Source: CANHCC01 sp040381555
GTDB lineage: Bacteria; Bacteroidota; Bacteroidia; J057; RFSG01
Length of the DNA: 28,890 nt
Direction: 5' to 3'
Assembly: GCA_040381555.1 (NCBI GenBank)
Contig: JBEIHC010000027.1
Span: forward strand, 1 to 28,890
The first letter of the stretch is position 1. Each line of letters starts with the position of its first letter. This document shows positions 9,176-18,565 of the stretch, in pieces. The translations under genes were made by a program, and so were the position numbers. Under the pieces are notes generated by a model. That model was not told the origin of the DNA. It made no database searches and worked only from the letters and a program-made list of their open reading frames with translations.

Positions 9176-10170
9176 TTTTGTTCGGATTCAAGGATGGAAT
9201 GATAATTAGCTAAATTGGAGTAGTGCCAAGTGTCTCGAGTTTGAGCCCTCCCTCCAATTCGTTCTTTAAATTCTAGTATTCCCCATTTTATCCAATCTGC
9301 TCTGGAAGATATTCCAAAATTAAACCAATGATAGTTGTTCGCTTGATAGTATTCTAGGATTTTTTGAAAGACAAAAGGCATTAAATTGAGCTTTACTTTT
9401 CCATAATCTTGTGCAATATAAAAATCATGGATAGCATAAGAATTTGCTTCAAAACAAATGACACAGGCCATTTCTTCTCCCTCTGCATTCCGACATACCC
9501 AAGGATGAATTCTTTCTGGATATAATGTTTTTAATCGAAGTAATTCTTCTTTAGAATGGGTAGGCGATTTTTGATACCGGCTATCTAAATTACGGTTGAC
9601 CACTTCCCAAGCAATGGATGGGTCTGAATCCAGAGTAACCTGGTAACCTTCTTTTTCTGCCTTTCTAATGTCAAATATATTTTTCTTTCTGCCCCAATCT
9701 AACCATTGGTAGTTTTCTTGGAATGGAATACAGGTTGAAATTTCTTTACTTTTCAGCTGAAAGCCTCTATGCCAAAGAGAGAAGGATAGTTCATCACTTA
9801 CCGGCCAAGCGAATAAAGGTTCCGCAAGACGCAGCTCAATTTCCTCCATTCCTTTTTCTTGAAAATGTAGCAACAAGGCATCCGTCATTTCAATGACTTC
9901 CCTTAGACCACATTCTTTTCTAAAAATTAATCCTCCACAGGAACTTCCAGGATGCGATATGATGTTAATACCTTGAACGATTGCTGCAGGAAAAACCCCC
10001 ATAATTGTCCCATCTGATTTAAATATCAGACTGGCATCTTGGAATTTCCCAATAGGGTGATAGTTCAGAAATTGTTGTTCATGAAATAGGGTTCCATTTC
10101 TGGAATGATTTCGTACAAAATCATCCCATTGAACCATATATTCAGGCGAATATGGAATTACTTGAATCAA
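9172..10170 (-). CDS. FemAB/GNAT-like acyltransferase
   Basis: A 332-residue protein of the GNAT superfamily, FemAB-like (Acetyltransf_6) type. Features are QWDDFVRNHSRNGTLFHEQQ at the N-terminus, a middle segment with RKKNIFDIRKAEKEGYQV, which resembles the R-x-x-I-R-K-A stretch of FemAB relatives, and a C-terminal acyltransferase fold with GEEMACVICFEANSYAIHDF and NFGISSRADWIKWGILEFKE. It sits between the WlbA-like dehydrogenase and the methyltransferases, so N-acylation of an amino sugar is the simplest guess. The dehydrogenase ends at 10172, and a TTG at 10168-10170 one base later gives LIQVIPYSPEY, the usual family start; the longer frame would begin with another TTG at 10209 and overlap by 38 bases. 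No suitable ATG exists before residue 12. Confidence 0.75.
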   Translation of the reverse strand: MIQVIPYSPEYMVQWDDFVRNHSRNGTLFHEQQFLNYHPIGKFQDASLIFKSDGTIMGVFPAAIVQGINIISHPGSSCGGLIFRKECGLREVIEMTDALLLHFQEKGMEEIELRLAEPLFAWPVSDELSFSLWHRGFQLKSKEISTCIPFQENYQWLDWGRKKNIFDIRKAEKEGYQVTLDSDPSIAWEVVNRNLDSRYQKSPTHSKEELLRLKTLYPERIHPWVCRNAEGEEMACVICFEANSYAIHDFYIAQDYGKVKLNLMPFVFQKILEYYQANNYHWFNFGISSRADWIKWGILEFKERIGGRAQTRDTWHYSNLANYHSILESEQK

Positions 10171-10171
10171 T

Positions 10172-11191
10172 TTATTTTGCTGAATCGTATATTTTATCGA
10201 TTGCCTCAATGGTTTTCATTCCTTCGTCACCTTCCACCACCATATGTCTTTCATTGAGGAGTTTGCCAATAATATTTTGCACGGTTTTATCATGGTTAGA
10301 ACTGCTGCCCTGATATTTTCCGTAATTATTGGGTAAATCATTAAACTCAATATTTTCAGGAAGGGGATAGGATTGTACATCCCAAAATTCAATTTCGTTT
10401 AAGTATTTACCGCCTACCTTAATTGTGCCTTTTTCTCCAATGACGGTTATACTCCCTTCGTAATTTTTATTGTACACGCAGGTAGTCCACAATAAAGAAC
10501 CAATTACCCCTGAATCGAATCGTAAAGCAGATACCCCACAATCTTCTATTTCAATATCATGATTCAGGGTATCCGTGATTGTTTTCGCTTCGGTGAGATT
10601 TCCAAACCACCAGATTAATAAATCGAGAAAATGACTAACTTGGGTATGCAGAGCGCCCCCTTCTAATTCGATACTTCCTCTCCAACCAGATTGGGCATAG
10701 TAATCTTGGTGCCTATTCCACATAACATTACATTGCACCATAAATACTTTCCCTAATTTACCCTCATCTAAAGCTTTTTTGGTGAGCGCAATTGGTTTGT
10801 TGTATCGATTCTGTTTGACGACAAAAAGTTCAACTTTGTTTTCTTTGGCTGCTCGAATCATTTCTTGGCAATCTTCCAGGTGGAGGGCCATCGGTTTTTC
10901 CACTAAGATATGTTTCTTGGCATTGGCAGCTTCAATTGTCATAGAAGCGTGCAACCCATGAGGCGTGCAGATGCTGATAATATCTGCTTGGGTATGGGCA
11001 AGCATTTCTGAGTAGGAAGTATAAACAGGAACATTCCCATACAATTGACTGAGTTCATTGGCTGGTGCAGAATTGATGTCGCATAAAGCAACTAATTCTG
11101 CTTTGTTTTCGGCATCAATTACAGCTACATGTCGTTTTCCGATACTTCCACAGCCGACAACGGCAAATTTAATTTTCGTTTCTGTACTCAT
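10172..11191 (-). CDS. Gfo/Idh/MocA-family NDP-sugar dehydrogenase, WlbA-like
   Basis: A 339-residue NAD(P)-dependent oxidoreductase. The Rossmann loop is FAVVGCGSIGKRH (residues 9-21), and VEKPM at 97-101 is the family EKP motif at the active site. In the C-terminal domain SGWRGSIELEGGALHTQVSH ends at His187 and continues DLLIWWFG, which matches the substrate pocket of WlbA/WbpB, enzymes oxidising the 3-hydroxyl of UDP-GlcNAc uronate. Together with the DegT aminotransferase this suggests a route to a 3-amino sugar, and the FemAB-like protein next door could acylate it. The exact sugar is an inference. Two bases separate it from the upstream asnB. Confidence 0.87.
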   Translation of the reverse strand: MSTETKIKFAVVGCGSIGKRHVAVIDAENKAELVALCDINSAPANELSQLYGNVPVYTSYSEMLAHTQADIISICTPHGLHASMTIEAANAKKHILVEKPMALHLEDCQEMIRAAKENKVELFVVKQNRYNKPIALTKKALDEGKLGKVFMVQCNVMWNRHQDYYAQSGWRGSIELEGGALHTQVSHFLDLLIWWFGNLTEAKTITDTLNHDIEIEDCGVSALRFDSGVIGSLLWTTCVYNKNYEGSITVIGEKGTIKVGGKYLNEIEFWDVQSYPLPENIEFNDLPNNYGKYQGSSSNHDKTVQNIIGKLLNERHMVVEGDEGMKTIEAIDKIYDSAK

Positions 11192-11193
11192 AC

Positions 11194-13140
11194 TTATTGC
11201 AATAATTCAAATGCACTCAGGTAAGGCCAGAGTTGCATACATTCTTCCTGTCCCCAAGCTTGGGACAGATATTTTTTATGGACAAAATCTGCAATTGCTT
11301 TTCCATTCCAATTTTCATTGTTGAGGAAAGAGTGACTATTGACCACATCTTGAATCCAAGGTTTTAGGGGGTCCGCAAACCAATCATTTAAAGGGGCATT
11401 AAAACCAACTTTCCAGGTACGATAGACTATGTCGGCAGGTAAATAAGGTTGTATTGCATCTCGTATGATTCTTTTGGTATATCCATGCCCAAGCTTATAT
11501 TCTCTTGGTAGGGCAAATAAGAAACAAACGATTCTGTAATCCATGAAAGGCATTCTGGATTCGATTCCTGCCATCATCGAAGCCCGATCAAAGTTTCGCA
11601 GTAGGGTAGGTAATGTACTTTCATGGAACTCCAAATATTGCGCTTTTTCTCTTTCTGGTGTATGGATTATAAATGGATTTAGATTAGGAGAATGAGATTT
11701 AATCCAAGGAACTGGAGGCTTGGGACTCCCTCTCCAACTCCGATATAAATCTTTGACTGAATTTGGGACGAATCGATTATATAAATTTTTACTAAAGCTA
11801 TCAGGAATCGGAGATGGGGAATTTACAAAACTCCTTTGAAGGAGCGATTCCCTCATTTGATTTTGTAAAGTAGGTTGGAAGAGTTGGACAAAAGTATTCT
11901 CCAAATCGGATGCATAGGTTATATTTCCTGCACTCATTTCCTCCATCCAAGCATCCTTCACTGAGTGGCTATATCCATAGGTCATTTCATCTACCCCATG
12001 TCCGTCGAGCGAAACACGGATGCCATCCGAATACATCGTTTTATACAGATCTGAAGCCACCGTAACAGGCGAAAGATAGATGCTGTCAAAAATCCTCATA
12101 TCCTGAATAAGGCGATCCGCTAATGATTGAAATGATTGATGCACTTCGATGAGCTTCCCTCCAATGTGATTCGAAACTTTACGAGCATATTCCGTTTCAT
12201 CCGTAAGAGAACCAGGAAAGCTAGCTGTATAAGCATGCTGCCATTCAATAGCTTGACGCAAGTTTGCATGATTCTGTTTATGTCCAGCTTGATAAGTCAT
12301 GGCATAAACTGCAGATGAATCCACACCACCCGAAAGTGCGGTTGCGATGGGTACATCACTTCTGAGGCGAATTCGACAAGCGTCTTCCAGCAACTCACGC
12401 AATTTTACTACACATTCCTCGTAGGATGAGGGAACTTCAGGCAAATGTTCTAAAGTATCCCACCACCGATTAAGCTGCATCTTTCCGGTAGTTGAAACCG
12501 TCATATAATGCCCAGGCGGAACTGAGGATAGATTTTTAAATGGAGTTAAACCTTTTCCCTCCAAAGCAAACATTTGTTGTAAGGCAATGTTTAAGTTTAC
12601 CGGATCCGCTTCGCGTTGAAATCCATCCAAGAATTTAAAGGCATAGGTTTCTGAAGCAAATGCGAATTGTTTTCCGGAAGTAATGCCGTAATATAAGGGT
12701 TTGACTCCAAAACGGTCTCTGCAGAGGGTGAGTATTTTTGTTTCTTTATCCCAAATCGCAAATGCCCACATTCCATTGAATTTATAGAGGCATTCTTTTC
12801 CCCAATGAATCCAAGCATGGAGCAATACTTCGGTATCTGAATTGGTGTGAAAGGAGAATCCTTCCTGCATGAGTTCAGATTTTAATTCGGCAAAGTTAAA
12901 TATCTCCCCATTATAGGTAAGGGTGTATCTATTGTTATGGGAATGAAAGGGCTGGGCTGCCGCAGGGGATAAATCTAAGATGGATAAGCGACGATGTCCG
13001 AATGCGAGAGAATACTCTTCATTTCTCCATATACCTTTACCATCAGGTCCTCTATGGGCCATGCTATCCGTAAATCTACTAATAGATTCTTCAGAAATAG
13101 GTTGGTTATCCCAACGAAAAATTCCAGCTATTCCGCACAT
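11194..13140 (-). CDS. asnB: Glutamine-dependent asparagine synthase-like amidotransferase, intact
   Basis: A complete 648-residue AsnB-family protein. The glutaminase domain starts with MCGIAGIFRW (Cys2 nucleophile) and has AHRGPDG, YNGEIFN and CRDRFGVKPLYY. The synthase domain has the ATP loop SGGVDSS at residues 270-276 and later DGHGVDEMTYGY in the place of the usual GGDE segment, a mild variation. RMPFMDYRIV near the C-terminus is the conserved closing motif. In polysaccharide loci such proteins are believed to form uronamides rather than free asparagine; that is an inference here. It differs clearly in sequence from the frameshifted copy at the left, so the two are not a recent duplication and could serve different sugars. 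Confidence 0.92.
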   Translation of the reverse strand: MCGIAGIFRWDNQPISEESISRFTDSMAHRGPDGKGIWRNEEYSLAFGHRRLSILDLSPAAAQPFHSHNNRYTLTYNGEIFNFAELKSELMQEGFSFHTNSDTEVLLHAWIHWGKECLYKFNGMWAFAIWDKETKILTLCRDRFGVKPLYYGITSGKQFAFASETYAFKFLDGFQREADPVNLNIALQQMFALEGKGLTPFKNLSSVPPGHYMTVSTTGKMQLNRWWDTLEHLPEVPSSYEECVVKLRELLEDACRIRLRSDVPIATALSGGVDSSAVYAMTYQAGHKQNHANLRQAIEWQHAYTASFPGSLTDETEYARKVSNHIGGKLIEVHQSFQSLADRLIQDMRIFDSIYLSPVTVASDLYKTMYSDGIRVSLDGHGVDEMTYGYSHSVKDAWMEEMSAGNITYASDLENTFVQLFQPTLQNQMRESLLQRSFVNSPSPIPDSFSKNLYNRFVPNSVKDLYRSWRGSPKPPVPWIKSHSPNLNPFIIHTPEREKAQYLEFHESTLPTLLRNFDRASMMAGIESRMPFMDYRIVCFLFALPREYKLGHGYTKRIIRDAIQPYLPADIVYRTWKVGFNAPLNDWFADPLKPWIQDVVNSHSFLNNENWNGKAIADFVHKKYLSQAWGQEECMQLWPYLSAFELLQ

Positions 13141-13149
13141 AAAGTCAAC

Positions 13150-14418
13150 TCAACCAAAATTCCAGTGGTGCTCAATTTTGACCCCGGTTGTTGTTTGGCC
13201 AGTCCCATAAAAATCACCCTCTTCTACCAGTAAATTTCCAGCATTTTGAATCCAATCCTGGACAGTATCATTTTGCCAAAGAATTAGATGTATGTAATAA
13301 TTGCCTCCAGAAAGGGGCAGTTTATCAATCACACAAGAAATGTACCCTTTGTCCTGTTGCCAAAGGTATGGGTGTCCAGTGTAAACATTGGAAAGGTCTA
13401 GGGCAGTAAAGCCATCATTTCGTTCAATTAAAATGCCAATCATGTTATTTTGACCGGGTTCATTTTTATGGTTTATATAATGTACCCTGATTTCAACTTT
13501 TTCACCTGAGATTAATTGATTGACAGGCTGTCCCGTACTATTAAGATATTCTAAATGGGAGAGTTGAACTTTCAGTTTACCTTGCCTATCTTTTCTATCC
13601 AACAAGGGTATTGCCATCAATTCATCCTCCAATTTCAAATAATGTTGAATAGCGTGTTCTGTATTTCCTTTTACAAAATCTACTTTCCCATTTTTCAATA
13701 CGAGGGCTTTGGTGCAAAGGGCTTTTACTGCGGCCATATTATGACTTACAAAAAGAACGGTTCTACCTTCTTTTTGTGAAACATCCTGCATTTTTCCAAT
13801 ACATTTTTTTTGAAATTCGGCATCTCCCACAGCAAGCACCTCATCCACAATTAAAATTTCAGGTTCTAAATGCGCTGCCACTCCAAAGGCTAATCGAACA
13901 TACATACCGCTAGAGTATCTTTTTACCGGGGTATCGATGTATCGCTCTACACCGGCAAAGTCAATTATCTCATCTAATTTTCGTAAGATTTCTTGACGAT
14001 TCATTCCCATAATGGCACCATTCAGGAATATGTTTTCTTTTCCGGTAAGCTCTGGATGAAAGCCTGTTCCTACCTCTAGTAAGCTAGCGATTCTGCCTTT
14101 GATTCTTATTTCTCCTGTGCTTGGGGAGGTTACTCTGGAAAGGATTTTAAGGAGGGTGGATTTGCCCGCCCCATTTTTTCCAATAATGCCTAAAACCTCC
14201 CCGGATTCCACTTCGAAATTGATATCCTTTAATGCCCAAACATAATCGGATGAACCCTTTGAGGTACGATTATTCTCTTCACCAATTTTCAGATAAGGGT
14301 CTTCTTTTCCTCTGACAGAAGCCCACCAGCGGTTTAGGTCATGTGACAGAGTACCTGTTCCGATGGTTCCAAGACGATATTGCTTGGAGATATTTTCTAC
14401 TTCAATTGCTAAAGCCAT
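13150..14418 (-). CDS. wzt: Polysaccharide ABC transporter ATP-binding protein with Wzt-like C-terminal domain
   Basis: A 422-residue ATPase that would energise export of the lipid-linked glycan across the inner membrane with the permease encoded just upstream. Walker A is GKNGAGKST at about 80-88, the signature YSSGMYVRLAFG at 168-179, Walker B ILIVDE at 188-193, and the switch histidine is in FVSHNM. The domain is the O-antigen/teichoic type, with SLLEVGTGFHPELTG. Residues from about 260 to the end form a beta-rich extension that fits the Wzt C-terminal glycan-binding domain, known in E. coli O8/O9a to recognise a capped chain end. The ATG at 14416-14418 begins one base after the permease stop and is preferred to an upstream TTG. 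Confidence 0.9.
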   Translation of the reverse strand: MALAIEVENISKQYRLGTIGTGTLSHDLNRWWASVRGKEDPYLKIGEENNRTSKGSSDYVWALKDINFEVESGEVLGIIGKNGAGKSTLLKILSRVTSPSTGEIRIKGRIASLLEVGTGFHPELTGKENIFLNGAIMGMNRQEILRKLDEIIDFAGVERYIDTPVKRYSSGMYVRLAFGVAAHLEPEILIVDEVLAVGDAEFQKKCIGKMQDVSQKEGRTVLFVSHNMAAVKALCTKALVLKNGKVDFVKGNTEHAIQHYLKLEDELMAIPLLDRKDRQGKLKVQLSHLEYLNSTGQPVNQLISGEKVEIRVHYINHKNEPGQNNMIGILIERNDGFTALDLSNVYTGHPYLWQQDKGYISCVIDKLPLSGGNYYIHLILWQNDTVQDWIQNAGNLLVEEGDFYGTGQTTTGVKIEHHWNFG

Positions 14419-14419
14419 A

Positions 14420-15277
14420 CTATACAGTGTCCATAAAGGTTTTTTCAACCCGGTGAAAAATAACTGTCCCCAGCACTAATACTATGAGCGTAAATACAGA
14501 ACTATACAATAACAATCCGGGAGAAAGTGAACCAGCTCCCAGATAGGCATATCGGAATCCTTCAATGATGGGAGTCATCGGATTTAATTCCAGAATAGTT
14601 CTATATAAAGGGTTTTTGATATCGGACAATGGAAAAATCACAGGCGAAGCGTACATGAGTAATTGTACACCAAACCCTACAAGAAAGGTAAAATCTCTAT
14701 ACTTTGTTGTGAAGGAGGAGATGATTATTCCCAAACCTAATCCTTGACCGGCCATGATCAAAATAAATAGCGGGGTTAATAAAATACTCCAATTAGGAGT
14801 AACATTTGCTCCTGTAATCAAATAGTAAATTAAAAAGGCAATTAATAGAATGAATTGAATGCCAAAACGAATTAGGTTAGATATTACCCCTGAAACAGGA
14901 ACGATCATTCTAGGAAAATATACTTTACCAAATATACCTGCATTTGAAGTGAAGGTTGAGGAAGTTCGATTTAAACAATCAGAGAAATAGGACCAACAAA
15001 TTATTCCGGACATATAAAATATCATCATGGGCAGTCCATCTGTAGAAAGCCCTGCAATATTTCCGAAAATAAAAGTGAATGTAACGCTACTTAAAATAGG
15101 TTGTACAAAAAACCATAATGGGCCAAGAATGGTTTGCTTGTAGGTAGAAACAAAATCTCGTCTGACAAATAGCCTTACCAGGTATCTGTAGGCCCATAAT
15201 TCATTAAATCTTAAATCCCAAAATTGATTTTGAGGTTTGATTATGAATGTCCAATAATCACTAGGGTGTTTACTCAT
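14420..15277 (-). CDS. wzm: Polysaccharide ABC transporter permease
   Basis: A 285-residue ABC-2 type membrane protein. About six hydrophobic segments follow a cytoplasmic N-terminal helix that includes the conserved RYLVRLFVRRDFVSTYKQT; the next motif ILGPLWFFVQP is diagnostic for Wzm/TagG-type exporters. Later segments include SGIICWSYFSDC and the conserved LNPMTPIIEGFRY. It forms the transmembrane half of the exporter whose ATPase follows by one base. The start overlaps the epimerase stop as ATGA. Confidence 0.93.
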   Translation of the reverse strand: MSKHPSDYWTFIIKPQNQFWDLRFNELWAYRYLVRLFVRRDFVSTYKQTILGPLWFFVQPILSSVTFTFIFGNIAGLSTDGLPMMIFYMSGIICWSYFSDCLNRTSSTFTSNAGIFGKVYFPRMIVPVSGVISNLIRFGIQFILLIAFLIYYLITGANVTPNWSILLTPLFILIMAGQGLGLGIIISSFTTKYRDFTFLVGFGVQLLMYASPVIFPLSDIKNPLYRTILELNPMTPIIEGFRYAYLGAGSLSPGLLLYSSVFTLIVLVLGTVIFHRVEKTFMDTV

Positions 15278-16251
15278 ATTTTTCTTTCCTTTGGCAGTTG
15301 ATTAAACCATTCTGCGAAAAGTTGTAATCCTTTTTGAATGGGAGTTTCTGGGTTATACCCAAGTAAATTTTTTGCTTTGGAGATATCTGCACAGGTAATT
15401 TTCATGTCGCCTAATTGTTCTTCGACATGGATGAAGTTTTCAGGTTTATCACATACTTTATAGATAGATTTCACCAATTCCAATAAAGGTACAGGATGAT
15501 TGTTTCCTAAATTGATGATTTCATACACTTTAGTATGGGATTTAATATATTCTATGGATTGGATAATTCCTTGTACAGTATCTCCTATGTAGGTATAATC
15601 TCTTGCAGAATCGCCCGCACCATAAACTTTGACAGGCTCATCTTTGGCTATTAGTTTCAAAAACTTATGAATTGCCAAGTCAGGTCTTTGTGCAGGACCA
15701 TAAACCGTGAAGAACCTAAGATTGATTATATCCATTTTATGGATGTAATGATAATTGTAGTTCAATAATTCACAGGCTTTTTTGGTAGTGGCATAGGGGG
15801 TAAGTGGCTTATCTGTATTATCATTTTCTCGAAAGGGCACTTCATTTGAGTCACCATAAACCGAAGAAGAAGAAGCAAAAACAAGCTTATTTATATTACC
15901 CAATCTCATCCATTCCAGTAAATTATGTGTACCTGAAATATTGTTGGTCAAATAACTTTCTGTATCGGTGATGGATTTCAATACTCCCGCCTTAGCCGCC
16001 AGGTGCACGACCACATCTGGTTGATCTTGTTTTAGCTCATTAATAAGGGAAAAGAAATTACAGATATCGAGTTCATGAAAATGAAAATTCGGATTAGATA
16101 ATAAATCCTGAATATTATTTTCTTTTATTTCTCTGCTGTAAAACGGATCGAAATTATCAATTCCGATCACTGTATGACCATTTTTTAATAAGGTTCTGCT
16201 CAGGTGTGAGCCTATAAATCCTGCAGCACCCGTTACCAGTATCTTATCCAT
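15274..16251 (-). CDS. NAD-dependent NDP-sugar epimerase (UDP-glucuronate 4-epimerase-like)
   Basis: A 325-residue extended short-chain dehydrogenase. ILVTGAAGFIGSHL is the NAD-binding loop, VVHLAAKAGV and FASSSSVYGD the central motifs, and YATTK the catalytic Tyr-x3-Lys. IDNFDPFYSREIKENNI and RFFTVYGPAQRPDLAIHKF match the UDP-glucuronate/UDP-galacturonate 4-epimerase branch more than GalE. A uronate epimerase fits the two AsnB-type amidotransferases of this locus, which need a carboxylated sugar. The reaction assignment is an inference; dehydratases and UDP-glucose epimerases share these motifs. The start overlaps the glycosyltransferase stop by eight bases. Confidence 0.87.
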   Translation of the reverse strand: MDKILVTGAAGFIGSHLSRTLLKNGHTVIGIDNFDPFYSREIKENNIQDLLSNPNFHFHELDICNFFSLINELKQDQPDVVVHLAAKAGVLKSITDTESYLTNNISGTHNLLEWMRLGNINKLVFASSSSVYGDSNEVPFRENDNTDKPLTPYATTKKACELLNYNYHYIHKMDIINLRFFTVYGPAQRPDLAIHKFLKLIAKDEPVKVYGAGDSARDYTYIGDTVQGIIQSIEYIKSHTKVYEIINLGNNHPVPLLELVKSIYKVCDKPENFIHVEEQLGDMKITCADISKAKNLLGYNPETPIQKGLQLFAEWFNQLPKERKI

Positions 16252-17467
16252 TTTTTGTTAGCTTATATATACCTTTCATCATACCGTCCACAGTTGAGTT
16301 AATTGAGAAACGCTGGATTATTTTTCCGGATTCTATTCCCATTTTTTGTCTTAAAATTGGGTCATTTGCTAATGTGGATAGGGAGTTTGCCAATTGAGAT
16401 GTATTACCAGTTGGAAAAACAAAACCGTTGCCTCCCTGCTCAACTAAATCTTCCGCACAACCGCATAAATCAGAAATGACTAAAGGTAATTCACAATTCA
16501 TTCCTTCATTGACTGCCAAACCCCAAGTTTCCCCCATGCCAGATGCTAAACACAGAATGTCTGCCATTGCATAATGATGGGGCATTTCACTTTGATTAAT
16601 AAATCCAGTAAAGATTACTTTTCCGGGAGCTTTTTCATTTGCTCGATTTTGTAGAAACTCTCTGGAAGGACCTTCTCCAGCAAGTATTAAATACAGATTG
16701 GGATTATTAACCAATGCAAGAGCATCAATAATATCATGTAATCTTTTTTTCGGGATGTATTTAGCTGGACTGATTATTACTACCGCATTATCAGGTATTT
16801 TATACTGTAGGCGCATTTGATGCCTAATCAAATCTCTTTCAATAGAATTAATTTGGAATCTTTCGTTATCTACTGAATGGGGAGCAAACTGCAGTTTACG
16901 CTCCGGCACTCCATACATTTTGAAGAAAAGAAAGTTGCGCTTTCCCGCATAATAGACTAGGTTAGGAATTTTCAATAAAGGATAGAGGATTAATTTCTTT
17001 AGAAATCGCTTCACTGGCTGCATCATACGATCATGATGATCCGGATTATCGCCTCTAAAAATCAGAAAATGTCCAAATTGCCGGGTGGATAGTAGCACCA
17101 TCAAATGGGTTGCATAATTCCAACCATGTAAAATGAATAGAGTAGGGGACGGTTCTTTCTTTAGGGCCGACAAGAGACTTGGGTTCCATAATCCCATAAA
17201 CCCAAAATGGATAGAGGGTCTGCGCGCTTCATTCGGGAAGAATCGATTTTTATAACCTTCAAGTAAAGGGATATCCCATGTAATACTGGTACCAAAACCT
17301 ATATCTTTATTTTCTTTTAAGCTTTCATCAGAACAGTACCACACTTCAAAATCTAATTCAGTTCTTTTAGCCAATTCACGAAACAGGGGCGTAAAGTACT
17401 GAATCGGATGACTCAGAATAAACCTGACTCTAATAGGGTGCGCCTGCAATTTAGAGTTGATAGACAT
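16244..17467 (-). CDS. GT4-family glycosyltransferase
   Basis: A 407-residue GT-B enzyme. The N-terminal domain starts RVRFILSHPIQYFTPLFREL, the HPIQY motif being common in Bacteroidota GT4 proteins. The donor domain includes VVIISPAKYIPKKRLHDIID, LILAGEGPSREFL, VIFTGFINQSEMPHHYAMAD and a variant of the E-x7-E region, SGMGETWGLAVNEGMNCELP. An ATG at 17465-17467 gives a 17-base overlap with the upstream gene; an in-frame TTG at 17491 would lengthen the overlap to 41 bases and is less likely. Linkage and donor are unknown. Confidence 0.9.
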   Translation of the reverse strand: MSINSKLQAHPIRVRFILSHPIQYFTPLFRELAKRTELDFEVWYCSDESLKENKDIGFGTSITWDIPLLEGYKNRFFPNEARRPSIHFGFMGLWNPSLLSALKKEPSPTLFILHGWNYATHLMVLLSTRQFGHFLIFRGDNPDHHDRMMQPVKRFLKKLILYPLLKIPNLVYYAGKRNFLFFKMYGVPERKLQFAPHSVDNERFQINSIERDLIRHQMRLQYKIPDNAVVIISPAKYIPKKRLHDIIDALALVNNPNLYLILAGEGPSREFLQNRANEKAPGKVIFTGFINQSEMPHHYAMADILCLASGMGETWGLAVNEGMNCELPLVISDLCGCAEDLVEQGGNGFVFPTGNTSQLANSLSTLANDPILRQKMGIESGKIIQRFSINSTVDGMMKGIYKLTKNG

Positions 17468-18539
17468 GTTGCTTGAACTTTTCAAAGCCAAAAGAATCCC
17501 AGACTAGATGTGAAGAGTTTGCCACTTCGGCTTTACCTCTTTCAAGCCAATAAAGAGCTGCGGTTAAAATTTGCTCATGGTCATCTGGATCCACTAATGA
17601 CCCTAATGATTCATGGAGCAGCGTATCCGGGCTTCCATCTTTATTTCCGGCAACAACAGGTGTGCCACAGGCCATAGATTCAATAAACACAATACCAAAA
17701 CCTTCTTTGGTTGAGGGCATAATAAATAAATCGGCCAGTTTATAGTGTGCGGGCATGTCCTTATCTTGGATAAATCCGGGAAGAATGATTCTGTTTTCCA
17801 CCTTACATTCGGTTGCTAACCTCAGAATTCTTGCATGTTCGTCCTCACTATATTTTCCGGCTAGGATATAATAAACATTTATGTTTTTTTGAATCAAATC
17901 TCCCAGAATTCGAATGACTTTATCATACCCTTTGGCTTGTTCATAATTTTTTAATCGGGCAATGGTCATTAAGATTTTCGCATCCGGGGGGATATTGTAT
18001 GCTGTGCGAAGAGAAAGGATGGAATTTGGATTTATTTCAGGATTAAAAAAGGGGTCAAGGGTATTGCGGAATATCGATACTTTTTCCGCAGGAATCTGAT
18101 GTTTTGACAAGAGAATATTTCGAGTATAATTACTGACGGAGAGAATCTCAATTTTTGAATGTAGCAATTTTCTTTTGAGCCAACTGAGTTCACCCCAGAC
18201 CTCAATGCCATGTGTTATTAGAATTTGTTTCTGTCGCGGGTTGAGAATTTGCAGTACCAAGGGAATAAAAGCCAGGTTGATGTGACTGATTAAAAGGGTA
18301 TCTGCACTGAGGCCTTTCAGAATACTTTTGAAAGTGAATTGAATTTTTCGGATCGAGAAGCCTTTATAGTGTTTGCCTGAATAGTAATGGATATCAGGCA
18401 AATGATCATAGGCAGAATAGATGAATATGTTTTCTTTTGATTGAGATTCTCGATTTTCGAGCGCTTTCATCATGGCGCGATTGAACTTTTCAATTCCACC
18501 AGTGCCACCAAAAGCTTTTAAATAGAGAAAGAGAAACAA
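17451..18539 (-). CDS. GT4-family glycosyltransferase, first gene of the long operon, TTG start
   Basis: A 362-residue GT-B enzyme with the acceptor loop LKAFGGTGGIEKFNRAM at the N-terminus and, in the donor domain, ILMTIARLKNYEQAKGYDKV, ILPGFIQDKDMPAHYKLADL and the E-x7-E region MPSTKEGFGIVFIESMACGT. No ATG is available: reading back from the conserved region the codons are TTG, ATT, AAA and then a TAG stop, so translation most likely begins at the TTG at 18537-18539 (an ATT start two codons earlier is the alternative). The gene follows a 243-base gap with promoter-like and hairpin elements and would be the first product of the long operon. Confidence 0.88.
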   Translation of the reverse strand: MFLFLYLKAFGGTGGIEKFNRAMMKALENRESQSKENIFIYSAYDHLPDIHYYSGKHYKGFSIRKIQFTFKSILKGLSADTLLISHINLAFIPLVLQILNPRQKQILITHGIEVWGELSWLKRKLLHSKIEILSVSNYTRNILLSKHQIPAEKVSIFRNTLDPFFNPEINPNSILSLRTAYNIPPDAKILMTIARLKNYEQAKGYDKVIRILGDLIQKNINVYYILAGKYSEDEHARILRLATECKVENRIILPGFIQDKDMPAHYKLADLFIMPSTKEGFGIVFIESMACGTPVVAGNKDGSPDTLLHESLGSLVDPDDHEQILTAALYWLERGKAEVANSSHLVWDSFGFEKFKQHVYQL

Positions 18540-18565
18540 AATTTTCTAATTTGGATAAAGCTTCG

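Noticed and set aside
1883..13140. Two asnB genes as a recent tandem duplication
   Set aside because: Their sequences differ throughout, including the region around the synthase loop and total length (604 versus 648 residues).
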